From NCBI RefSeq assembly GCF_943734655.1, contig NC_071353.1:155510179-155574178 (forward strand): 64,000 nucleotides of DNA, written 5' to 3'. This document shows positions 35,173 to 47,422 of the stretch, piece by piece. The notes below the pieces were generated by a model. That model was not told the DNA's origin and did no database searches. It worked only from the letters and a program-made list of their open reading frames with translations. This DNA is from Sabethes cyaneus. Taxonomy: Eukaryota; Arthropoda; Insecta; Diptera; Culicidae. The first letter of the stretch is position 1, and each line of letters opens with the position of its first letter. Position numbers and translations under genes: made by a program.

Positions 35173-36790
35173 TTACTATTAAAAAAAAGCATAAATAGTA
35201 GGTATTGTCGAAATCAGCCAATGACATGGAAGCACTCTTTTGCTTCCCAGGCCCGGTACGACAATTTTATGCACCTGCGGCTTCGTTCACTTCGATTCTA
35301 GAAAAAATGTAACCGAACCCTTGCCTTCCAATAGGACAAGAATTATTCATTACCAGCTAAGCTGGACAAAATTGAAGTCCTGAAGGTAAACAACTTTTGT
35401 AAAAATTCGAAACTACCCACACTCTTTGATCGATGATATTATTTAAACATAGAACCTAGACGAATTCGATGTCCTGAAAGTAAACAAGTTTGTAAGAGTG
35501 TAAAATTATCCTTCCAATTATGCCTACTCTTCGAGCGATCTAATCATTTGAACATTAACTTTAATCAAAGTTGATGTCCTGAAAGTAAACCGTTGAAAAA
35601 AAGAACGCATCTACCTCTTCTCTTCAACTGATTATATTATATTATATTCTCGTTACGTTATATCGAAGTAAAAACGAAATTTATTCCTATTCGAAAGAAA
35701 TAGATTGCAAATGACAGCGAATCCTCAGAAAACCGCTAACTTTCAAATTTCATGATAGTTGGTCTTATAGTTTGGAAGATTCGTTAAGAAATGAGAAGAA
35801 GCGAAGAGTGTGTAAAGATTTAGTTAATTGATATTTGTAAATCTAAATAACGAAATTGTATCATAATTTACAACGTTTAAGAAATAGAAATAATTTTCGC
35901 ACAGCAGCAATGCGAGGTCATACCATAATGAAAGTTAACACTGTTGTTTTTATTAATTTTAAACAATTACGTTATATCGAAGTTGCTTTGAATCGAGGTT
36001 ACTTTGTATCCAGGTATTACTGTACTATAAAAATATATTCTTGTAAGGTCTTGTATAAAAACGTGATGAAATTTTTCATGTGACATGAGGCACCAATTTT
36101 CAGTGTTTGTTTAAAGACTCAGCCATGAAATTCTTAACAAGTTTTTGATTTAATTGCTGTAAAGTAAAAATATATGAAAAGCAGAGAAAAAAGCCACGAA
36201 AAACCTCCAATGTCCTTAGAGCGTAGTAATAATTTAATATCTTCCAGCCTGCGTGATTTTAACTAGCATTTACATGATTGTTGAAATACAAGCATACATC
36301 AAAGCGATATGCCATAAAAATGGTATTGTCAACTATTTTCGAATAAATTGATAAGAGTGAATTAGTTTTTTGAATAACCCAGATCAATTGATTATTATTT
36401 ACTGTTTAGCTAAAAGTTTTGCATTTAATGACAAATATTTTATGCTTTGAATAAGTTCTTTTTAAGCCAATACACGTATATCGATTGTTAATTGTTGTGT
36501 AGTTTCCAGCCAGTTATTTAAAGTTACCTAATGATACAATCTACTCAAAAATCTACAAAATATGGTATTACTGCCAATTACCAAAAGATGTATGATTGTG
36601 ACTTGGTGATTTAATTCTTTATAGAAATAAATTGGAAGAAACTGATATACATTTGACACATGCATTTTGAAAATTTAATCTCGACATCATCTAACAAAGT
36701 TATAAACTTGCGTAACAAACTGTAGAAGATTTGAAGAATGCCCAGTGTTATCGAATTGCATCTATATTCGTAGTTCTACGTTAGCGCAGC
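35173..36790. other. AT-rich spacer
   Basis: No gene is recognisable. A tattatattatatt run lies near 35630. Near 35968-36022 the plus strand carries gttatatcgaagttgctttg and ends attactg before TA. On the other strand this resembles the end of a pogo/Tigger-like element, and a shorter related word (cgttatatcgaag) lies near 35655, but a full left end is not visible. The 75-codon frame 35856-36083 runs through this. Confidence 0.4.
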
Positions 36791-38770
36791 GTACGTGCCC
36801 TTAGGCATAGACCTTCATACTTTTTTTTCGTTTTTCTCTCTTGACCTGTTTGACACCTCCTTTTATTGTCTTTTTAGCGTCTTTTTTGTCGCCATTTTCA
36901 ACGGTTTTATCGCTTTTATGGCATCGTTATAATGTTTTTCGGCGTCCTTTTGGTTGCTTTTGATGGAATTTTTGTCGTTTTTCGGTAGCTTTCGTCGCTT
37001 TTTTGCGATATTTTTACTGGTTGTTGTCACGTTTCGGTAATCTTTTCATCTCCTTTTCGTTGTTGTTTAGTGCATTTTTAGTTTTTTTTTTCGTTGTATT
37101 TTCGTCGATGTTTCGTTTTTTCTTTTTCGTATCTTCGTCCTTTTTTGTCATTTTCAGCATACTTTGTTGCCTTCTTGACACTTTTTGGCAGCCTGGCTTT
37201 TTATTGGCTAATTGGTGTCCTTTCGCTTTCATCTTGTCGTTTTTTCGTTACTTTTCGCCGTTGTTTTTGCTGCCTTTTTGTCACTTTTTCGTCTTTCTGT
37301 GTATGTTTTTTTAATAATTTTTTCAAGGTTTTTTTTCACTTTTTTGTTATTTGTTGTCTATTTTTTGTTTTATTTTTAGTCATCTTTTCGCTACTTTTTG
37401 GTCGGCTTTTGTCGTCCTTTTCCTGGCTTATCGCCGTTTTTTGGTAGTTTTGGTCTGCTTTTCACCGAATCACCGACACTGAGCTAAAGTTGAAAATTAA
37501 ATTAAGCTAACCCTAAATTAGAACTTGATATTAGACATTAAATAAGATTTCAATTTGGGCTGATTTTAATTAGAAGTTTTACTTTTCCAGGAGGCGTAAA
37601 TGTTTAATGTTTGTCAAAAATAAGATGAACTGAAAATCTTGACCTTAGACTAAAAATATCGACTAAGCAAAGGTGAGGGTCGAACTCACAAGTTCTCAGT
37701 CTTTAGTTGAGTGTGTTGTTTAACCAATTACACCACTAAACCGTAGCGGCCTATACTCTACTAGCTACTCTAACTTTTTCTCTTTTGTTCGATTGCATTT
37801 TTCGTCCTTTTCTAACTCCTCATTCTTCTTTTCTGTCACGTTTATTCTATTGATCGCTGCCTTTTTTTCATTTCCTCTTCGGTTTTCTTTTTCCAGAGTC
37901 GTTTCAGAGCCGTTTTCGAAAGCAGTTTCGAAAGCTTTTTGGAGTTATTTTGGAATCTTTTCGAGGCCTTTTCAAAGCTTTTATAAGCTTTTTTGGAATC
38001 TTTTCCTAAAGCTAAAGTTTTTGCGGCAATTTTAGGCCCTGTTTTGAGCATTTCTGGTGATATTCCGAAAGTTTTGGAGTCTTTTTTAAACTTTCTTGTG
38101 TCTTTTTAAAACTTATTTGGCATTATTTAGCGTTTTTAACATTTTTAAATTTTATTAGACCTTTATGCTGGAGGCGGCTTAGTGCCGCTTCTTAACAGTT
38201 TTGGAGCCTGGTTTTGGTCCTTTCCTTGAACCGTTTTGCTGGTGTGTTTTGGTGCTTTTTAGAGCGTTTTTAGAATCTTTTGGGAGCCGTTTTCAGCTCT
38301 TTGGTTCTTCTTGGTGCATTGTTCGAGCCTGGTAGAACTTCCTTACAGTATTTTTGGACTGCTTAGAGCCTTTTTGGTGCCCCTTTAAAATCTTTTTAAA
38401 CCTTGTTAGAGCCTTTAGCTAACCTTTTTAAAGCCTTTTTGATCCATTTTGGAATTACTTGGAAGCCTTGTTGAAGCCTCTTTGGAGATTTTTAGCGGCT
38501 TTTTTTTGGCGATATTTAGAGCTTTTTAAGCGCCTTTTTTGAGCTTGAGATCTGTTTGAACCAACCAAGGATGACATAATTATTTGCTTTCTCTTTTTTC
38601 TTTGCCCTTTTAAAGCAGCTCTTTGGACACTTTTGCATCCTTTCCAGAGCTCTTTTGGAGCTTTTTTGTACTTTTCGAGACCCTATTGGAGCTGTTTAAC
38701 AACCTTTTTGGTGCTTTTTGAAGCCTTTTTGAAACAATTTTAGAGTCGTTTTGAAGCTTTTTTCGGTTTG
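36791..38770. repeat. Family D array (ttttgtcg words) passing into gagccttttt words
   Basis: From 36820 to about 37450 the words are ttttgtcgtc, tttttggcg and similar. 37450-37790 is mixed sequence including a tRNA-like stretch. From about 37790 to 38770 the words become gagccttttt, ggagcttttt and similar. Frames such as 37003-37314 and 37793-38035 are composition artefacts. Confidence 0.75.
37668..37752 (-). mobile_element. tRNA-like sequence, probable SINE head
   Basis: On the minus strand an A-box-like segment (tagtggtgtaattgg) is followed by a perfect T arm, gtgag-ttcgacc-ctcac, and a five-base variable region. The anticodon arm has a mismatch and the acceptor halves do not pair, so it is not a functional tRNA. 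It is most likely the tRNA-derived head of a SINE different from the one at 21710 and 39841. Confidence 0.45.
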
Positions 38771-39080
38771 TATTTTAAATTTTTACAATAAATAAGGCAA
38801 ACGGTAGAATAAAGTGTTGATAGCGTCTCCAGGGCGAGAGAAGCCGCAAAAGGGGGAAAGAGCGGAAGATTGGATAAGGAAGGGTTATTGAAGCAACGCT
38901 TAGAAGACTTGAACCATCCAACGTCGTTGGCAGCTGGTCATCCGTAACGACAAACAATTGAACAAACTTCTCAATGGAGTTGCCATGCCGAAGGTGGTGT
39001 AAAAAGCCATGAGCCGTGAGCGAACACCTTTGTATATGAAGATATAGAAGATTTTTTTTTGATCCGCTGATCATAATGAA
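38771..39080. other. Short island of non-repetitive sequence
   Basis: About 310 bases of balanced composition inside family D. Both strands can be read for short stretches, but no domain is recognised. It could be a mobile-element fragment. Confidence 0.35.
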
Positions 39081-39840
39081 ATTTCTAGAATATGGCCTAC
39101 CAGTTTCTTGATGGCGCATTTTTTGTCGTAATTCTTAGACTTTTTTTGGCATTTCTTGTAGCTGTTTTGCCATTTTTTTTATTGTCGCCTTTTCTGTATC
39201 TATTCATAGTTTTTTGTCGTGCGGTATTTTCTATTTTGACATTTTTCGTCGCTTCTGCGTCTTCTTTTTCATCTGTTTTGGTGTTTTTTCACTCTCTGTC
39301 TCTCTAGATTTCGGATATCTTTTAATGGTCTCTTTGCCAAATTTCCATCGTATTTGCGTCATCTGTTTGTCCTTTCTCGACTTTTTGTTTTTGGCATTAT
39401 TGTCGTTTTTTCATCGGCTTTTTGCCGCTTACGTTTTTGGTGATGCTGTTTTTGGCGTCTTTACTTCGTCATTTTGTCGTCTTCTCTTCGTCATTTTGTC
39501 GACATTTTTGTCGTCAAAAATTACGCTTACGTTTTTTGTCATCTTTCTGTATATTTTGTCGCCTTTTTAACACATGTCAAACACCTTTTTGTTTTTATGT
39601 CTTGTCGCAATCTTGGCGTCGTCGTCTTGTTATCGATGATTCATGTTGTTATTGTTGTCTTTATGACGCCTTTTTACCGTCTTCTGTCATCTTGTTGCCA
39701 TCACTTTGCTGTCTTTTCTTCGAATTCGTAGTATTTTTTGTCATTTCTCTGTTTTAGTATTGTTGTCTATTCATATTATTTTGCCATATTTTCATCGTAT
39801 TTGCGTCGTCTTTTTTTTTTGTTTTTTTGTCGTATTTTTT

Positions 39841-39968
39841 TTCTTTTGTTAGAATATAACCACGTTAACAGCTTGGGTCGTTCGTGACTTCTGCGCAGGG
39901 TTGGGATTTGAACCCGGGTCTTCGACGTGAGAGGCGTGAATGCTAACCACTACGCCGGGACTGACCCC
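39841..39968 (-). mobile_element. tRNA-derived SINE, second copy
   Basis: Closely similar to 21710-21832: A box in tagtggttagcattc and B box in gggttcaaatccc on the minus strand, then the body containing gtcacgaacgacccaagctg. A possible 8-bp duplication, tatttttt, lies at 39833-39840 and 39969-39976, but low complexity makes this weak. The two copies establish it as a family. Confidence 0.75.
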
Positions 39969-41261
39969 TATTTTTTGTCAATTGTTGCCATTTTGTGTTT
40001 ACTGTTGTTTCTTACTTATTTTATTTGTTATGCTGGCGTGTTTTACGTTTTTTTTTTGTCATCGTTCCATCGTCTTTTGTCGTCGATTTGCCGTTGTTTA
40101 TCTGTTCGCGATCCTGTTCGTTAACGAAAGAATGAAAGTTTTGCCTTTTTACAGTGTTGGTGTTGTTCATTGTCGTTTTTCTGTTGTATATTCCTCACCT
40201 TTTCGTTGTAGTTTTTGCATGTTTTGTTAGCTTTTTGACACGTTTCAAACGCCTTATTTTTCTTGTCGCTTTTGGCGTATTTTTTGTTGTTTTTTTTTTG
40301 TCGTTACTTTGGCGTTTTTCCGTCGACCTTTTTTGGAATTTTCAAATTATTTTCTACGTTTATTGTCGTGCCATCTTTTCGCCACCCTTTCGCCATTTTT
40401 TGCCGTTTTTTCGTCATCTTATTGTTGTCTTTTTGACGTCTTTTGTCATCATTTGGTGTTTTCTTCAAAATTGTCGTCCTGTTGTCATCTCTTCATCATA
40501 TTTTTGTTGTTTTTTCATGGTTTTGTTACCATATTTTTATAGTATTTTCGTCGTTTTTAGACCTTTGGTTTAAGCATGTTTTGTCACTTTTCTCAGCGGC
40601 TTTTTGTCGTTTTCGTCGACTTTCTTCATTTTTTTGTCTTCGTTCAATCGAATCTTGTTGTCGTTTTGTCATATTTTTCGTTGTTTTTTCGTCGCTTTTT
40701 TGCCCTTTTCCATCGTTCCGTGTGTAAGCAAGTCAAGCAACAAAAGTAATTCCTTTTTACTATCTTTTCATCGCCCTTCGTTATCTTTCTGTTGCCTTTT
40801 TGCAAGTTTTGGTGCGTTTTTGAAAAATTTTAAACTCCTTATTGGTTCAGTCACTTTTTGGTCGTCTTTCCGTATACTTTTCATCGTATTTTCGCCATCT
40901 TTTGTCATCGCTGGGCTGTCTTTCCTTGAAATTCGCCGTCCTTTTGTCATCTCACCATCGTATTTTTGTCGTTTTTTTAAAAGTCTTTTAGCCATATTTC
41001 CATCATCTATTCACTTGCCGTAACCATTGTTGCATTGTTGCTTTTCACAGCGGATTTTTGCCATTTTCATCAGCTTTATGCTGTCGTTTCGATGGTTTTG
41101 TTCCTTTTTGTCATCTAATCGTCTGTTGTCGTCATTTTATCGTTTTTGTTGTTGTTTTTTCGTCAGATTTTTAACCTTTTTAGTCCTTCTGTTTATTGTC
41201 AAGAGCACAGAAATGTAGTCTTTTTAGCGCCTTTTTCCCGCTCTTTCAACGTCTTTCCGTC

Positions 41262-41376
41262 ATATCCCAAGTAATCATTTGGGTTTTATTGCACTCTTAT
41301 GATGGCATTTAAGACCAAAATTGGTCATGAAAACCGCCAAAAGAGTGCAATAAAACTCACATTGCTGCTTGGGATA
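41262..41376. mobile_element. Short hairpin MITE
   Basis: About 115 bp with inverted ends: atatcccaagtaatcattt at the left, and the complement of atatcccaagcagcaatgtg at the right, both continuing into gttttattgcactctt. The loop contains gaccaaaattggtc, itself palindromic. The flanks allow a TA or ATAT duplication. The sequence resembles a dispersed mosquito MITE. No coding capacity. Confidence 0.65.
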
Positions 41377-41869
41377 TTCGTCATCTTTTCATTTGTTGTC
41401 TTTTCAAGTTCAGTTTGTTAAAAGGACAACAGAAGTTTTGCCTTTCTATTTGCATTTAGTGGTTTTTTTGCTGTCTTTTCGCTTGTTTTGCCACCAGTTT
41501 GACAAATTTTTAACATCTTTTTGTTGCTTTAGTCGTGTTTTGTGTTTCATCGCTATTACTTTTTGTCGATTTTTTATATTTTGCTGTCTTTTGTCATTTT
41601 TCCGTTACCGTTACGTTTCATCGTATTTTCACCATCTTTGCAGCACTGTTTCTTCACCTTTTCATCGCGTTTTTGTCTCTTACCAGCGGGTTTTTGCCGC
41701 CTCTTCATTGTTTATTTGTAGTGATTTCGTCATTCTTTTGTCGTTTTTCGTCATCTTTGTTAGGTTTTCTTCAAATTCGTCCTCTTTTTGTCATCTTTTC
41801 ATTGTCTGTTCGCCGTTTATTGACCTCTGCGGTAAACATTTGTTGTAGCTTTTTCAGCGACCGACAAGT

Positions 41870-43236
41870 TTGAAGAAAAAAACAAGAAAGAGATGACAAA
41901 GGACGGCGAAAATGCGTCCAAAAAGAAAATAATGAATGATGATGAAAAAAACTTCAAAGAAGGCGACGAAATGACGGAAAATAGTTTGTGTAAAAACGTC
42001 GAAACTCGGGGAAAAGATAAAAAAGCGATGTAAAGATGGTGAAAATGCGATGAAAAGGTAACGGAAAGACAACGAAAGACATCCAGAGAACAACGGAAAT
42101 AACGTGGAATATCGATGAAAAGACGATGGCGAAGAAAGATGACTAAAATACTAAGTAACGACAATGAAGAGACGGCGAAAAGGCGGCGTAAAAACGACGA
42201 AAACGCGATGGAAAGATATAAAAAGTTATGAAACAGTGGCGAGAATGCGTCGACGACTTGACAAAAATAAAACAAAAATAAGACAGAAATAATAAAAAAA
42301 TACAATGAGAGAAGGCGAAAAGACGTTTAAACAATGACAAAACAAATAAATACGACAAAGACGTTTAAACAGCGTCAAAAAGGTGACAAAACATGCAAGA
42401 CGACAAAACGATGCCGAATATGCGCGAAAACGACAAAAAAAGTGAAGAAAAAACAAAAAAAGACAAAAGATGATTCAATCATGACAAAAAAAAATCGGAA
42501 AACACATCAGAATAACAACAAAAAGACAATAAAAATGGCAAAAAGCCGATGAAATAAGTGACAAAAGTATGGCTGCTAAAAGCATAGGACAAAACATGGC
42601 AAAAACACCATGAAACAACGAAAAAAATACGACGAGGGATGACAAAAGAACGGCGACTTTGAAGAAAAAACAACAAGAGTTAACAAAAGACGGCGAAAAA
42701 CCATCGAAAGGGCAATAATAAGATGACCAAAAAACGATAAAAAATGCGACGAAGAGGCGGCAATTAGGCGACATAAAGACGATGAAATTCGGTGAAAAGG
42801 TGAAGAAAAGCTGATGTTGTAAAGCCGATTGAAAATGCAATGAAAAGTGGACGGAAAGATAATGAAAGACGACAAAAAAAATTGACGGAAATGATATGGA
42901 CTTTCAATTAAAAAAAAAACGACGAATACATGCAAAAAATAGCGACAAAACCGAAACAAAAAACGCGACAAAAAGGTTAAACGCCTGAGACAAAAAATCG
43001 GCAATACCCGCCAAAAAGAAGACGAAAAAATAACGAAAATACGACAGAAAAACGACGCACCAAACGGGGAAAAGGCAGTAAAAAGGCAATAACATTCAGC
43101 AACGACGAAAAAAGGCCAAAAGAGTGACAAAAACACAGAATAAGCGACGAAGTGACGACAAAAAACGAAGAAAAGATATCAAAACGACGACGAAAAAACG
43201 CCAAACAGTAACAAAAAGATGATAAAACGAAAAACA
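41870..43236 (-). repeat. Inverted segment of family D
   Basis: This 1.37-kb block is polypurine where both neighbours are polypyrimidine. It is bounded by two direct copies of aaacatttgttgtagctttt at 41834-41853 and 43249-43268. The words are the complement of those around it, so the block is an inverted copy or a local inversion. Confidence 0.65.
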
Positions 43237-43760
43237 AACATTTGTTTTAAACATTTGTTGTAGCTTTTGTCATCTCTCGTATTTTTTCGTTTTCTCATGG
43301 TTTTTTTTTGCCATATTTTCATCGTCTGCTTTTAGCAGTCACTTTTTTCAATGACTTTTTATCGTTTCCATAGTTTTTGTTGTTATTGTGGCGTCTTTGC
43401 TTCGTTTTTTTTGTCATCTTTTAAGCGTCTTTTATCGTCCTTTTGTTTTTTTTTCGTCCCTTTTTGCCGTTTTCTCGTATATTTCTCATCTCTTCGTCTT
43501 TTTTGCATGTTTTGTCAACTTTTTAACGCTGTTCTAACGTCTTTTTGTCATTTTCATTGTATTATCATGTTATTTCCACCTTATTTTGGGTCGCCTTTTC
43601 GTCAAGTGTTCATCGCATTGCCGCCATTGCTGCATAACTTTTTCGACATGCTTTTCATTGCGTTTCCTCCGTCTTTACGTCGCATTTTCGGCGTCCCTCC
43701 ATTGTCGTTCCTGTTTTGTATTTTAGTCATCTTTTCGCGGCTTTTTTGTTGGGTTTCCTG

Positions 43761-45493
43761 AAGACTTAAATGTTCAACAGTTTTTAGTTATAGCGTAAAA
43801 AAGGTAAAGCTAATTAATTTGAAAATAGGACCAGGATTTCAGCTGCTTGTTTATAACCAAACCCTTATTCGTTTGAGACTAGTAAAGTATTGTGAAGTCT
43901 TATAGCAGTGTGAAAACCGAAATTAGAAACCGACGTGGTCGTGAGGATTTCTTTGTAAATATTTCAATTTAAGTGTTTTGTGATTGTTTCAATGCACAAT
44001 CATATTTAATATGGAACTAAAAAGACTGTCCCTGCCATACCCAATTTCTACCAGGAAAAGTGAGTCGTTCAACATGAGCTTTTTGCGATCCGGCTCATTA
44101 TTTTAAATTTAAATTGTGTGAAAATGAAGACATAAGAATAATTTATTCCGCATTTCTGACTATACCGGAAAGTTTCTATTAATATTTGGTCATTTACGTG
44201 ATGATATTACCCCTTGAAAAAGACACCAACAAAGTGTCGAAACGTCGGAAAGACATCAAACCTCAGTTTTGATCCCTGCCAAAATATTAATAGATACAAT
44301 TGAATCCAGTCGATAAAAAACACAGCATATAGCATCTTTCCGGTGCGCATCAAAATGACTTTTTTTTAAGAAGCTTGTCAGAAGTAAACCATCCATCCAG
44401 TGAGTGGCTTAGGGGGCTAGGCGATAATCAGTAAACACGTAAAACAATTTTTTACCCTTCTGATTACTTCACTTCTCTAGCACCTATAGCACAGCATCTC
44501 CGGCAGCTGCAGCATCATCATCATCATCATGGCAGCATGACGATGCAAATGAGCTGCTAGAGCTAAAGCTGGTGCAACGCCATCGCACCGCCAAGCAGCA
44601 GCAGATCTGACCTATTTCAAATCTCGCGCAATTGCTCAATCGACTGTTTACACTGACGGAACGGAACTAATGCACGGCAGCTCGGCTGGGCTGCTGGAGC
44701 ACTGGAGAAGATTGGCACTCACCCACTACTATTACCAACCACCAACTAACTACCGCTGTGATTGTAGCTTCCAGCCATTTGCAAGATTTTAGTAAAAACT
44801 GTTTTACTGCAGCACAGCACAGCAGCAATAAGTAGCAGATGTTTTTTTTTTGCACCACCATTAAAGAAAGAATGGTGCAGATTTCGATCGGTCTAGAGTG
44901 AGAGTAAAAGTTTCAGTCTTATTAGTGTACCATTAATGGCTTCGCGGATCGCGGTTCGAAAGGAAATGGAACCTGTCAAACTGATGAACGGCGACGATGA
45001 CGCCGTTGGCTGTGCGGGAATTGACGCACGACGATGGTCCGACGACGATGATGATGATGACGATGATGATGGTCCAATAGTCGGGAATACCTTTCACTGC
45101 CGTGTGTTGTTTTTCCTGGCGGGCGGGGGTGTAACCGTAAATAGCGGCGGCACCAACCGGCCAGCAGCGCCTGCGGTTTGTGCGATAATAAACACATTCA
45201 ACCGGACCTGATGGTTCTCGACGCATCATAAAACGTTCAAGTTCAGGGTGGTCATCGTTAGGTAGCAACTAATAACAACAGCACCGAAGATTGGTTTTGG
45301 AACCGGCGGCGGTGGTGGAAAAGTAGATATAAAAACACACGCGCAGGTGATTGACGGAATGGTTGTTAAATGTAGGAATTCTCAGAAAATGTTTTAATCT
45401 ATTCGCTCATATAAGCAGCAGATTGAGATGGGATCAAGTAGTTTACCTGAAGGACGTAAAGGACGCTCCGCGTCGGACTAAATGTTAAACTTT
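43761..45493. other. Single-copy-looking spacer with microsatellites
   Basis: Balanced composition. Contains (cat)n near 44515-44530, (gat/gac)n at about 45036-45072, and a possible Penelope-type fragment near 44170-44320. The overlapping frames at 44933-45268 come from the trinucleotide run. No gene can be supported. Confidence 0.45.
44205..44260 (+). ncRNA. Decayed hammerhead-ribozyme-like motif of a Penelope-type element
   Basis: The sequence ttgaaaaa-gacac-caacaaa-gtgtc-gaaacgtcgg has the layout of a hammerhead core: a CUGANGA-like strand, a perfect five-pair stem II, then GAAAC. Two core positions are changed (the first C to T, and the G of the GA pair to A), so cleavage is unlikely. 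Hammerhead motifs of this layout are known from Penelope-like retroelements. No Penelope reverse transcriptase is seen nearby. Confidence 0.35.
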
Positions 45494-45866
45494 CAGACTC
45501 ACCATTTATTCAAAGGCTTCAAGGCGGCGTACGATATAGTTAAACGAAATAAGCTGTTGCAGATTATGCTTGAATAGGATTTACCAACCTGCTACCCTTG
45601 ATGGTTCAAAATTAAGCATCAGAATAACAGGTAAGATATCGGACTCGTTCGTGGCGTTAGATGGTTTGAAACTAGGCAACGAGCTATCCAATTTACTGTT
45701 CACCATTGCATTGGAAGGTACAAATGGGAGGCCAGACGTGCAGAGAAGCGGTACCAACAACACGTCATCTCACATGTTGCTAGGGTCCTTCCATTTTCGA
45801 AACTTGACCTGCTATTTTTATTCGACAGACTTCGCAGCCAACTATACAGGACAATTGCGGTGCTAG
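45494..45866 (+). pseudogene. Non-LTR reverse transcriptase fragment
   Basis: Readable as FKAAYDIVKRNKLLQIMLE (with the catalytic motif-A aspartate), then in a shifted frame TLDGSKLSIRITGKISDSF and LDGLKLGNELSNLLFTIALE, then SHMLLG where the FADD box would begin. The QG of the LKQGD motif is LG here, and stops interrupt the frame. It comes from a mosquito non-LTR family different from the LINE at 56820. It is truncated on both sides. The C-terminal remnant at 49590-49768 is separated from it by Helitron copy 3 and other DNA and may belong to the same or a related element. Confidence 0.65.
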
Positions 45867-47050
45867 TGCCGAGATTCGAACGACCAGAGTCGTACCTCGA
45901 GGCCAACTGGTAGTTGACAAACATGAAGACGGATGTTAAATTTGGAACTGATTTGATCATCGGATTGTAGCCGTACAACAGGTAAGTAATCTCTTTATAT
46001 GATACTTGTATTTTCTTTTCCATCTCTTTCTATTTCTCTTTTCAGCAAGGAAAGTGATACTTTTTGCTATTTATATTTCTGACTATTTTTATATTTCTGA
46101 CTATTTTTATCTTTCTTTTAAAATTTAATTTAATAACTTTCTATTTCTATTTCCTTTTCTTTTTTCATCCTCTTTTTCTCCATTTTTACTAGTTTTATAT
46201 TTCGATTTTTGCCAGTTTTCTTTTTTTTTCAATTCAATCGTTCACACAATCTCTTTCATCTTTCAATCAATTGCAGCCTTCTCCTTACAGTTTAATTTAA
46301 ATTTGTTTCTGCTCTTTACAAATTCTTATTTCTCCTCGTGATCTCTATATTTACAATTTTTCCTATTAATATTTAAATCTCTATTCCCAGTTATCACTTT
46401 TTCTTGTTGCCTTGCTAACAAACGAGACAATGAAAAACGGGCAAAAAACTGACGAAAACAATAAAAAAAATGTGATGACAAAAAGCCGCTGGAAAAAACG
46501 ACAAAACAGGCTAAAAGCGGAGCTTGAAAAACGACGAGGACACAATGAAAATAAAGGTAACAAGACTATGAAAAAACGACAAAAATACGATAGAGAGATG
46601 ACAAAAGGACAACGGTTTTGAAGAAAAGACAGCAAGTAGCTGACAAAAAAGCAGGGGAAATGCGTCGAAAAGACAACAATAAGATGACGAAAATCGACAA
46701 AGAAAAAATGACGGAAAGTAGGCAAATAGATGACGAAGAGGCAACGAAAAAGTTACATAAAAACGATGAAAAAGCGAATAAAAGATGAAGAAAAAGCGAT
46801 TTAATAATGGCAACATTGCGATGAAAAAGTGTTGAATATGCGACAAAAAAACACTGACTGTAAAAAAGCAAAACTTTTTACTTTTTGCTAGCAAACAGGA
46901 CGACGAAAGAATAACAACAACAAAAACAGCAAATCTTCGACAAAAGACGATGAAACGATCGCAAAAAAAAAAACGCAAAAGACGTCAAAATGACAAAGAA
47001 AATACGCAAAAAAACAGAAACAAAAACAAAATGATAAACAACGGCAAACA
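45867..47050. repeat. T-rich stretch followed by inverted family D
   Basis: 45867-46410 is increasingly T-rich (tatttctgactatttttat words). 46410-47050 is polypurine and complementary to family D (gacaaaaatacgatagagagatgacaaaagg). Frames in it are repeat translations. Confidence 0.65.
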
Positions 47051-47422
47051 CAGGACAAACGCTTTCTTATCAGTGATTGAGAGTAATTAAATCAAAGGGA
47101 GAAAAATTTGAATTGTCCTGAAAGAATATCGAAAAAATCCTCCGGTTTGCTTTAAAAGTATTATTTTCCTTAACAATAAGTCCGTAAACTATGTTGGTGT
47201 ACAAATTTTAATGAAGCTTTGGAACCCTTTGGCCCACTTTTTACGATAACTTTGTAAAATGCCCTCGGGAAAGGCTACAGAGAACCGAAAGTCCACCGAA
47301 ACGTCGAGTACCGTCATATAATGTATTAACTAATTTTAAGACGAATCCTGTTGAATTAATGTGAATTAAGCCACACAACAAAAGTTTAAAATAGCTATTT
47401 ATTTATAACACAGCTTTTTAAA
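47051..47422. other. AT-rich spacer left of Helitron copy 3
   Basis: No gene. Near 47310 the sequence caccgaaacgtcgagtacc weakly echoes the GAAACGTCG of the motif at 44205, but without a clear stem. Confidence 0.35.

Larger units (their letters stand above)
39081..43760. repeat. Family D array, main block
   Basis: About 4.7 kb of words such as ttttgtcgtc, tttttcatcg, cgtcttttgtcatc. 40437-40865 is a direct, roughly 80-85 percent similar copy of 20700-21125 by eye. From about 41870 to 43236 the polarity is reversed (gacgaaaaaacgac). All the long frames (up to 186 codons) are Phe/Ser/Leu-rich translations of the array. Two mobile elements, at 39841 and 41262, are inserted. Confidence 0.8.

Noticed and set aside
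39092..43761. Series of apparent multi-pass membrane protein frames in family D
   Set aside because: They are translations of ttttgtcg-type words; the Phe richness comes from T runs, and frames shift freely between repeats.
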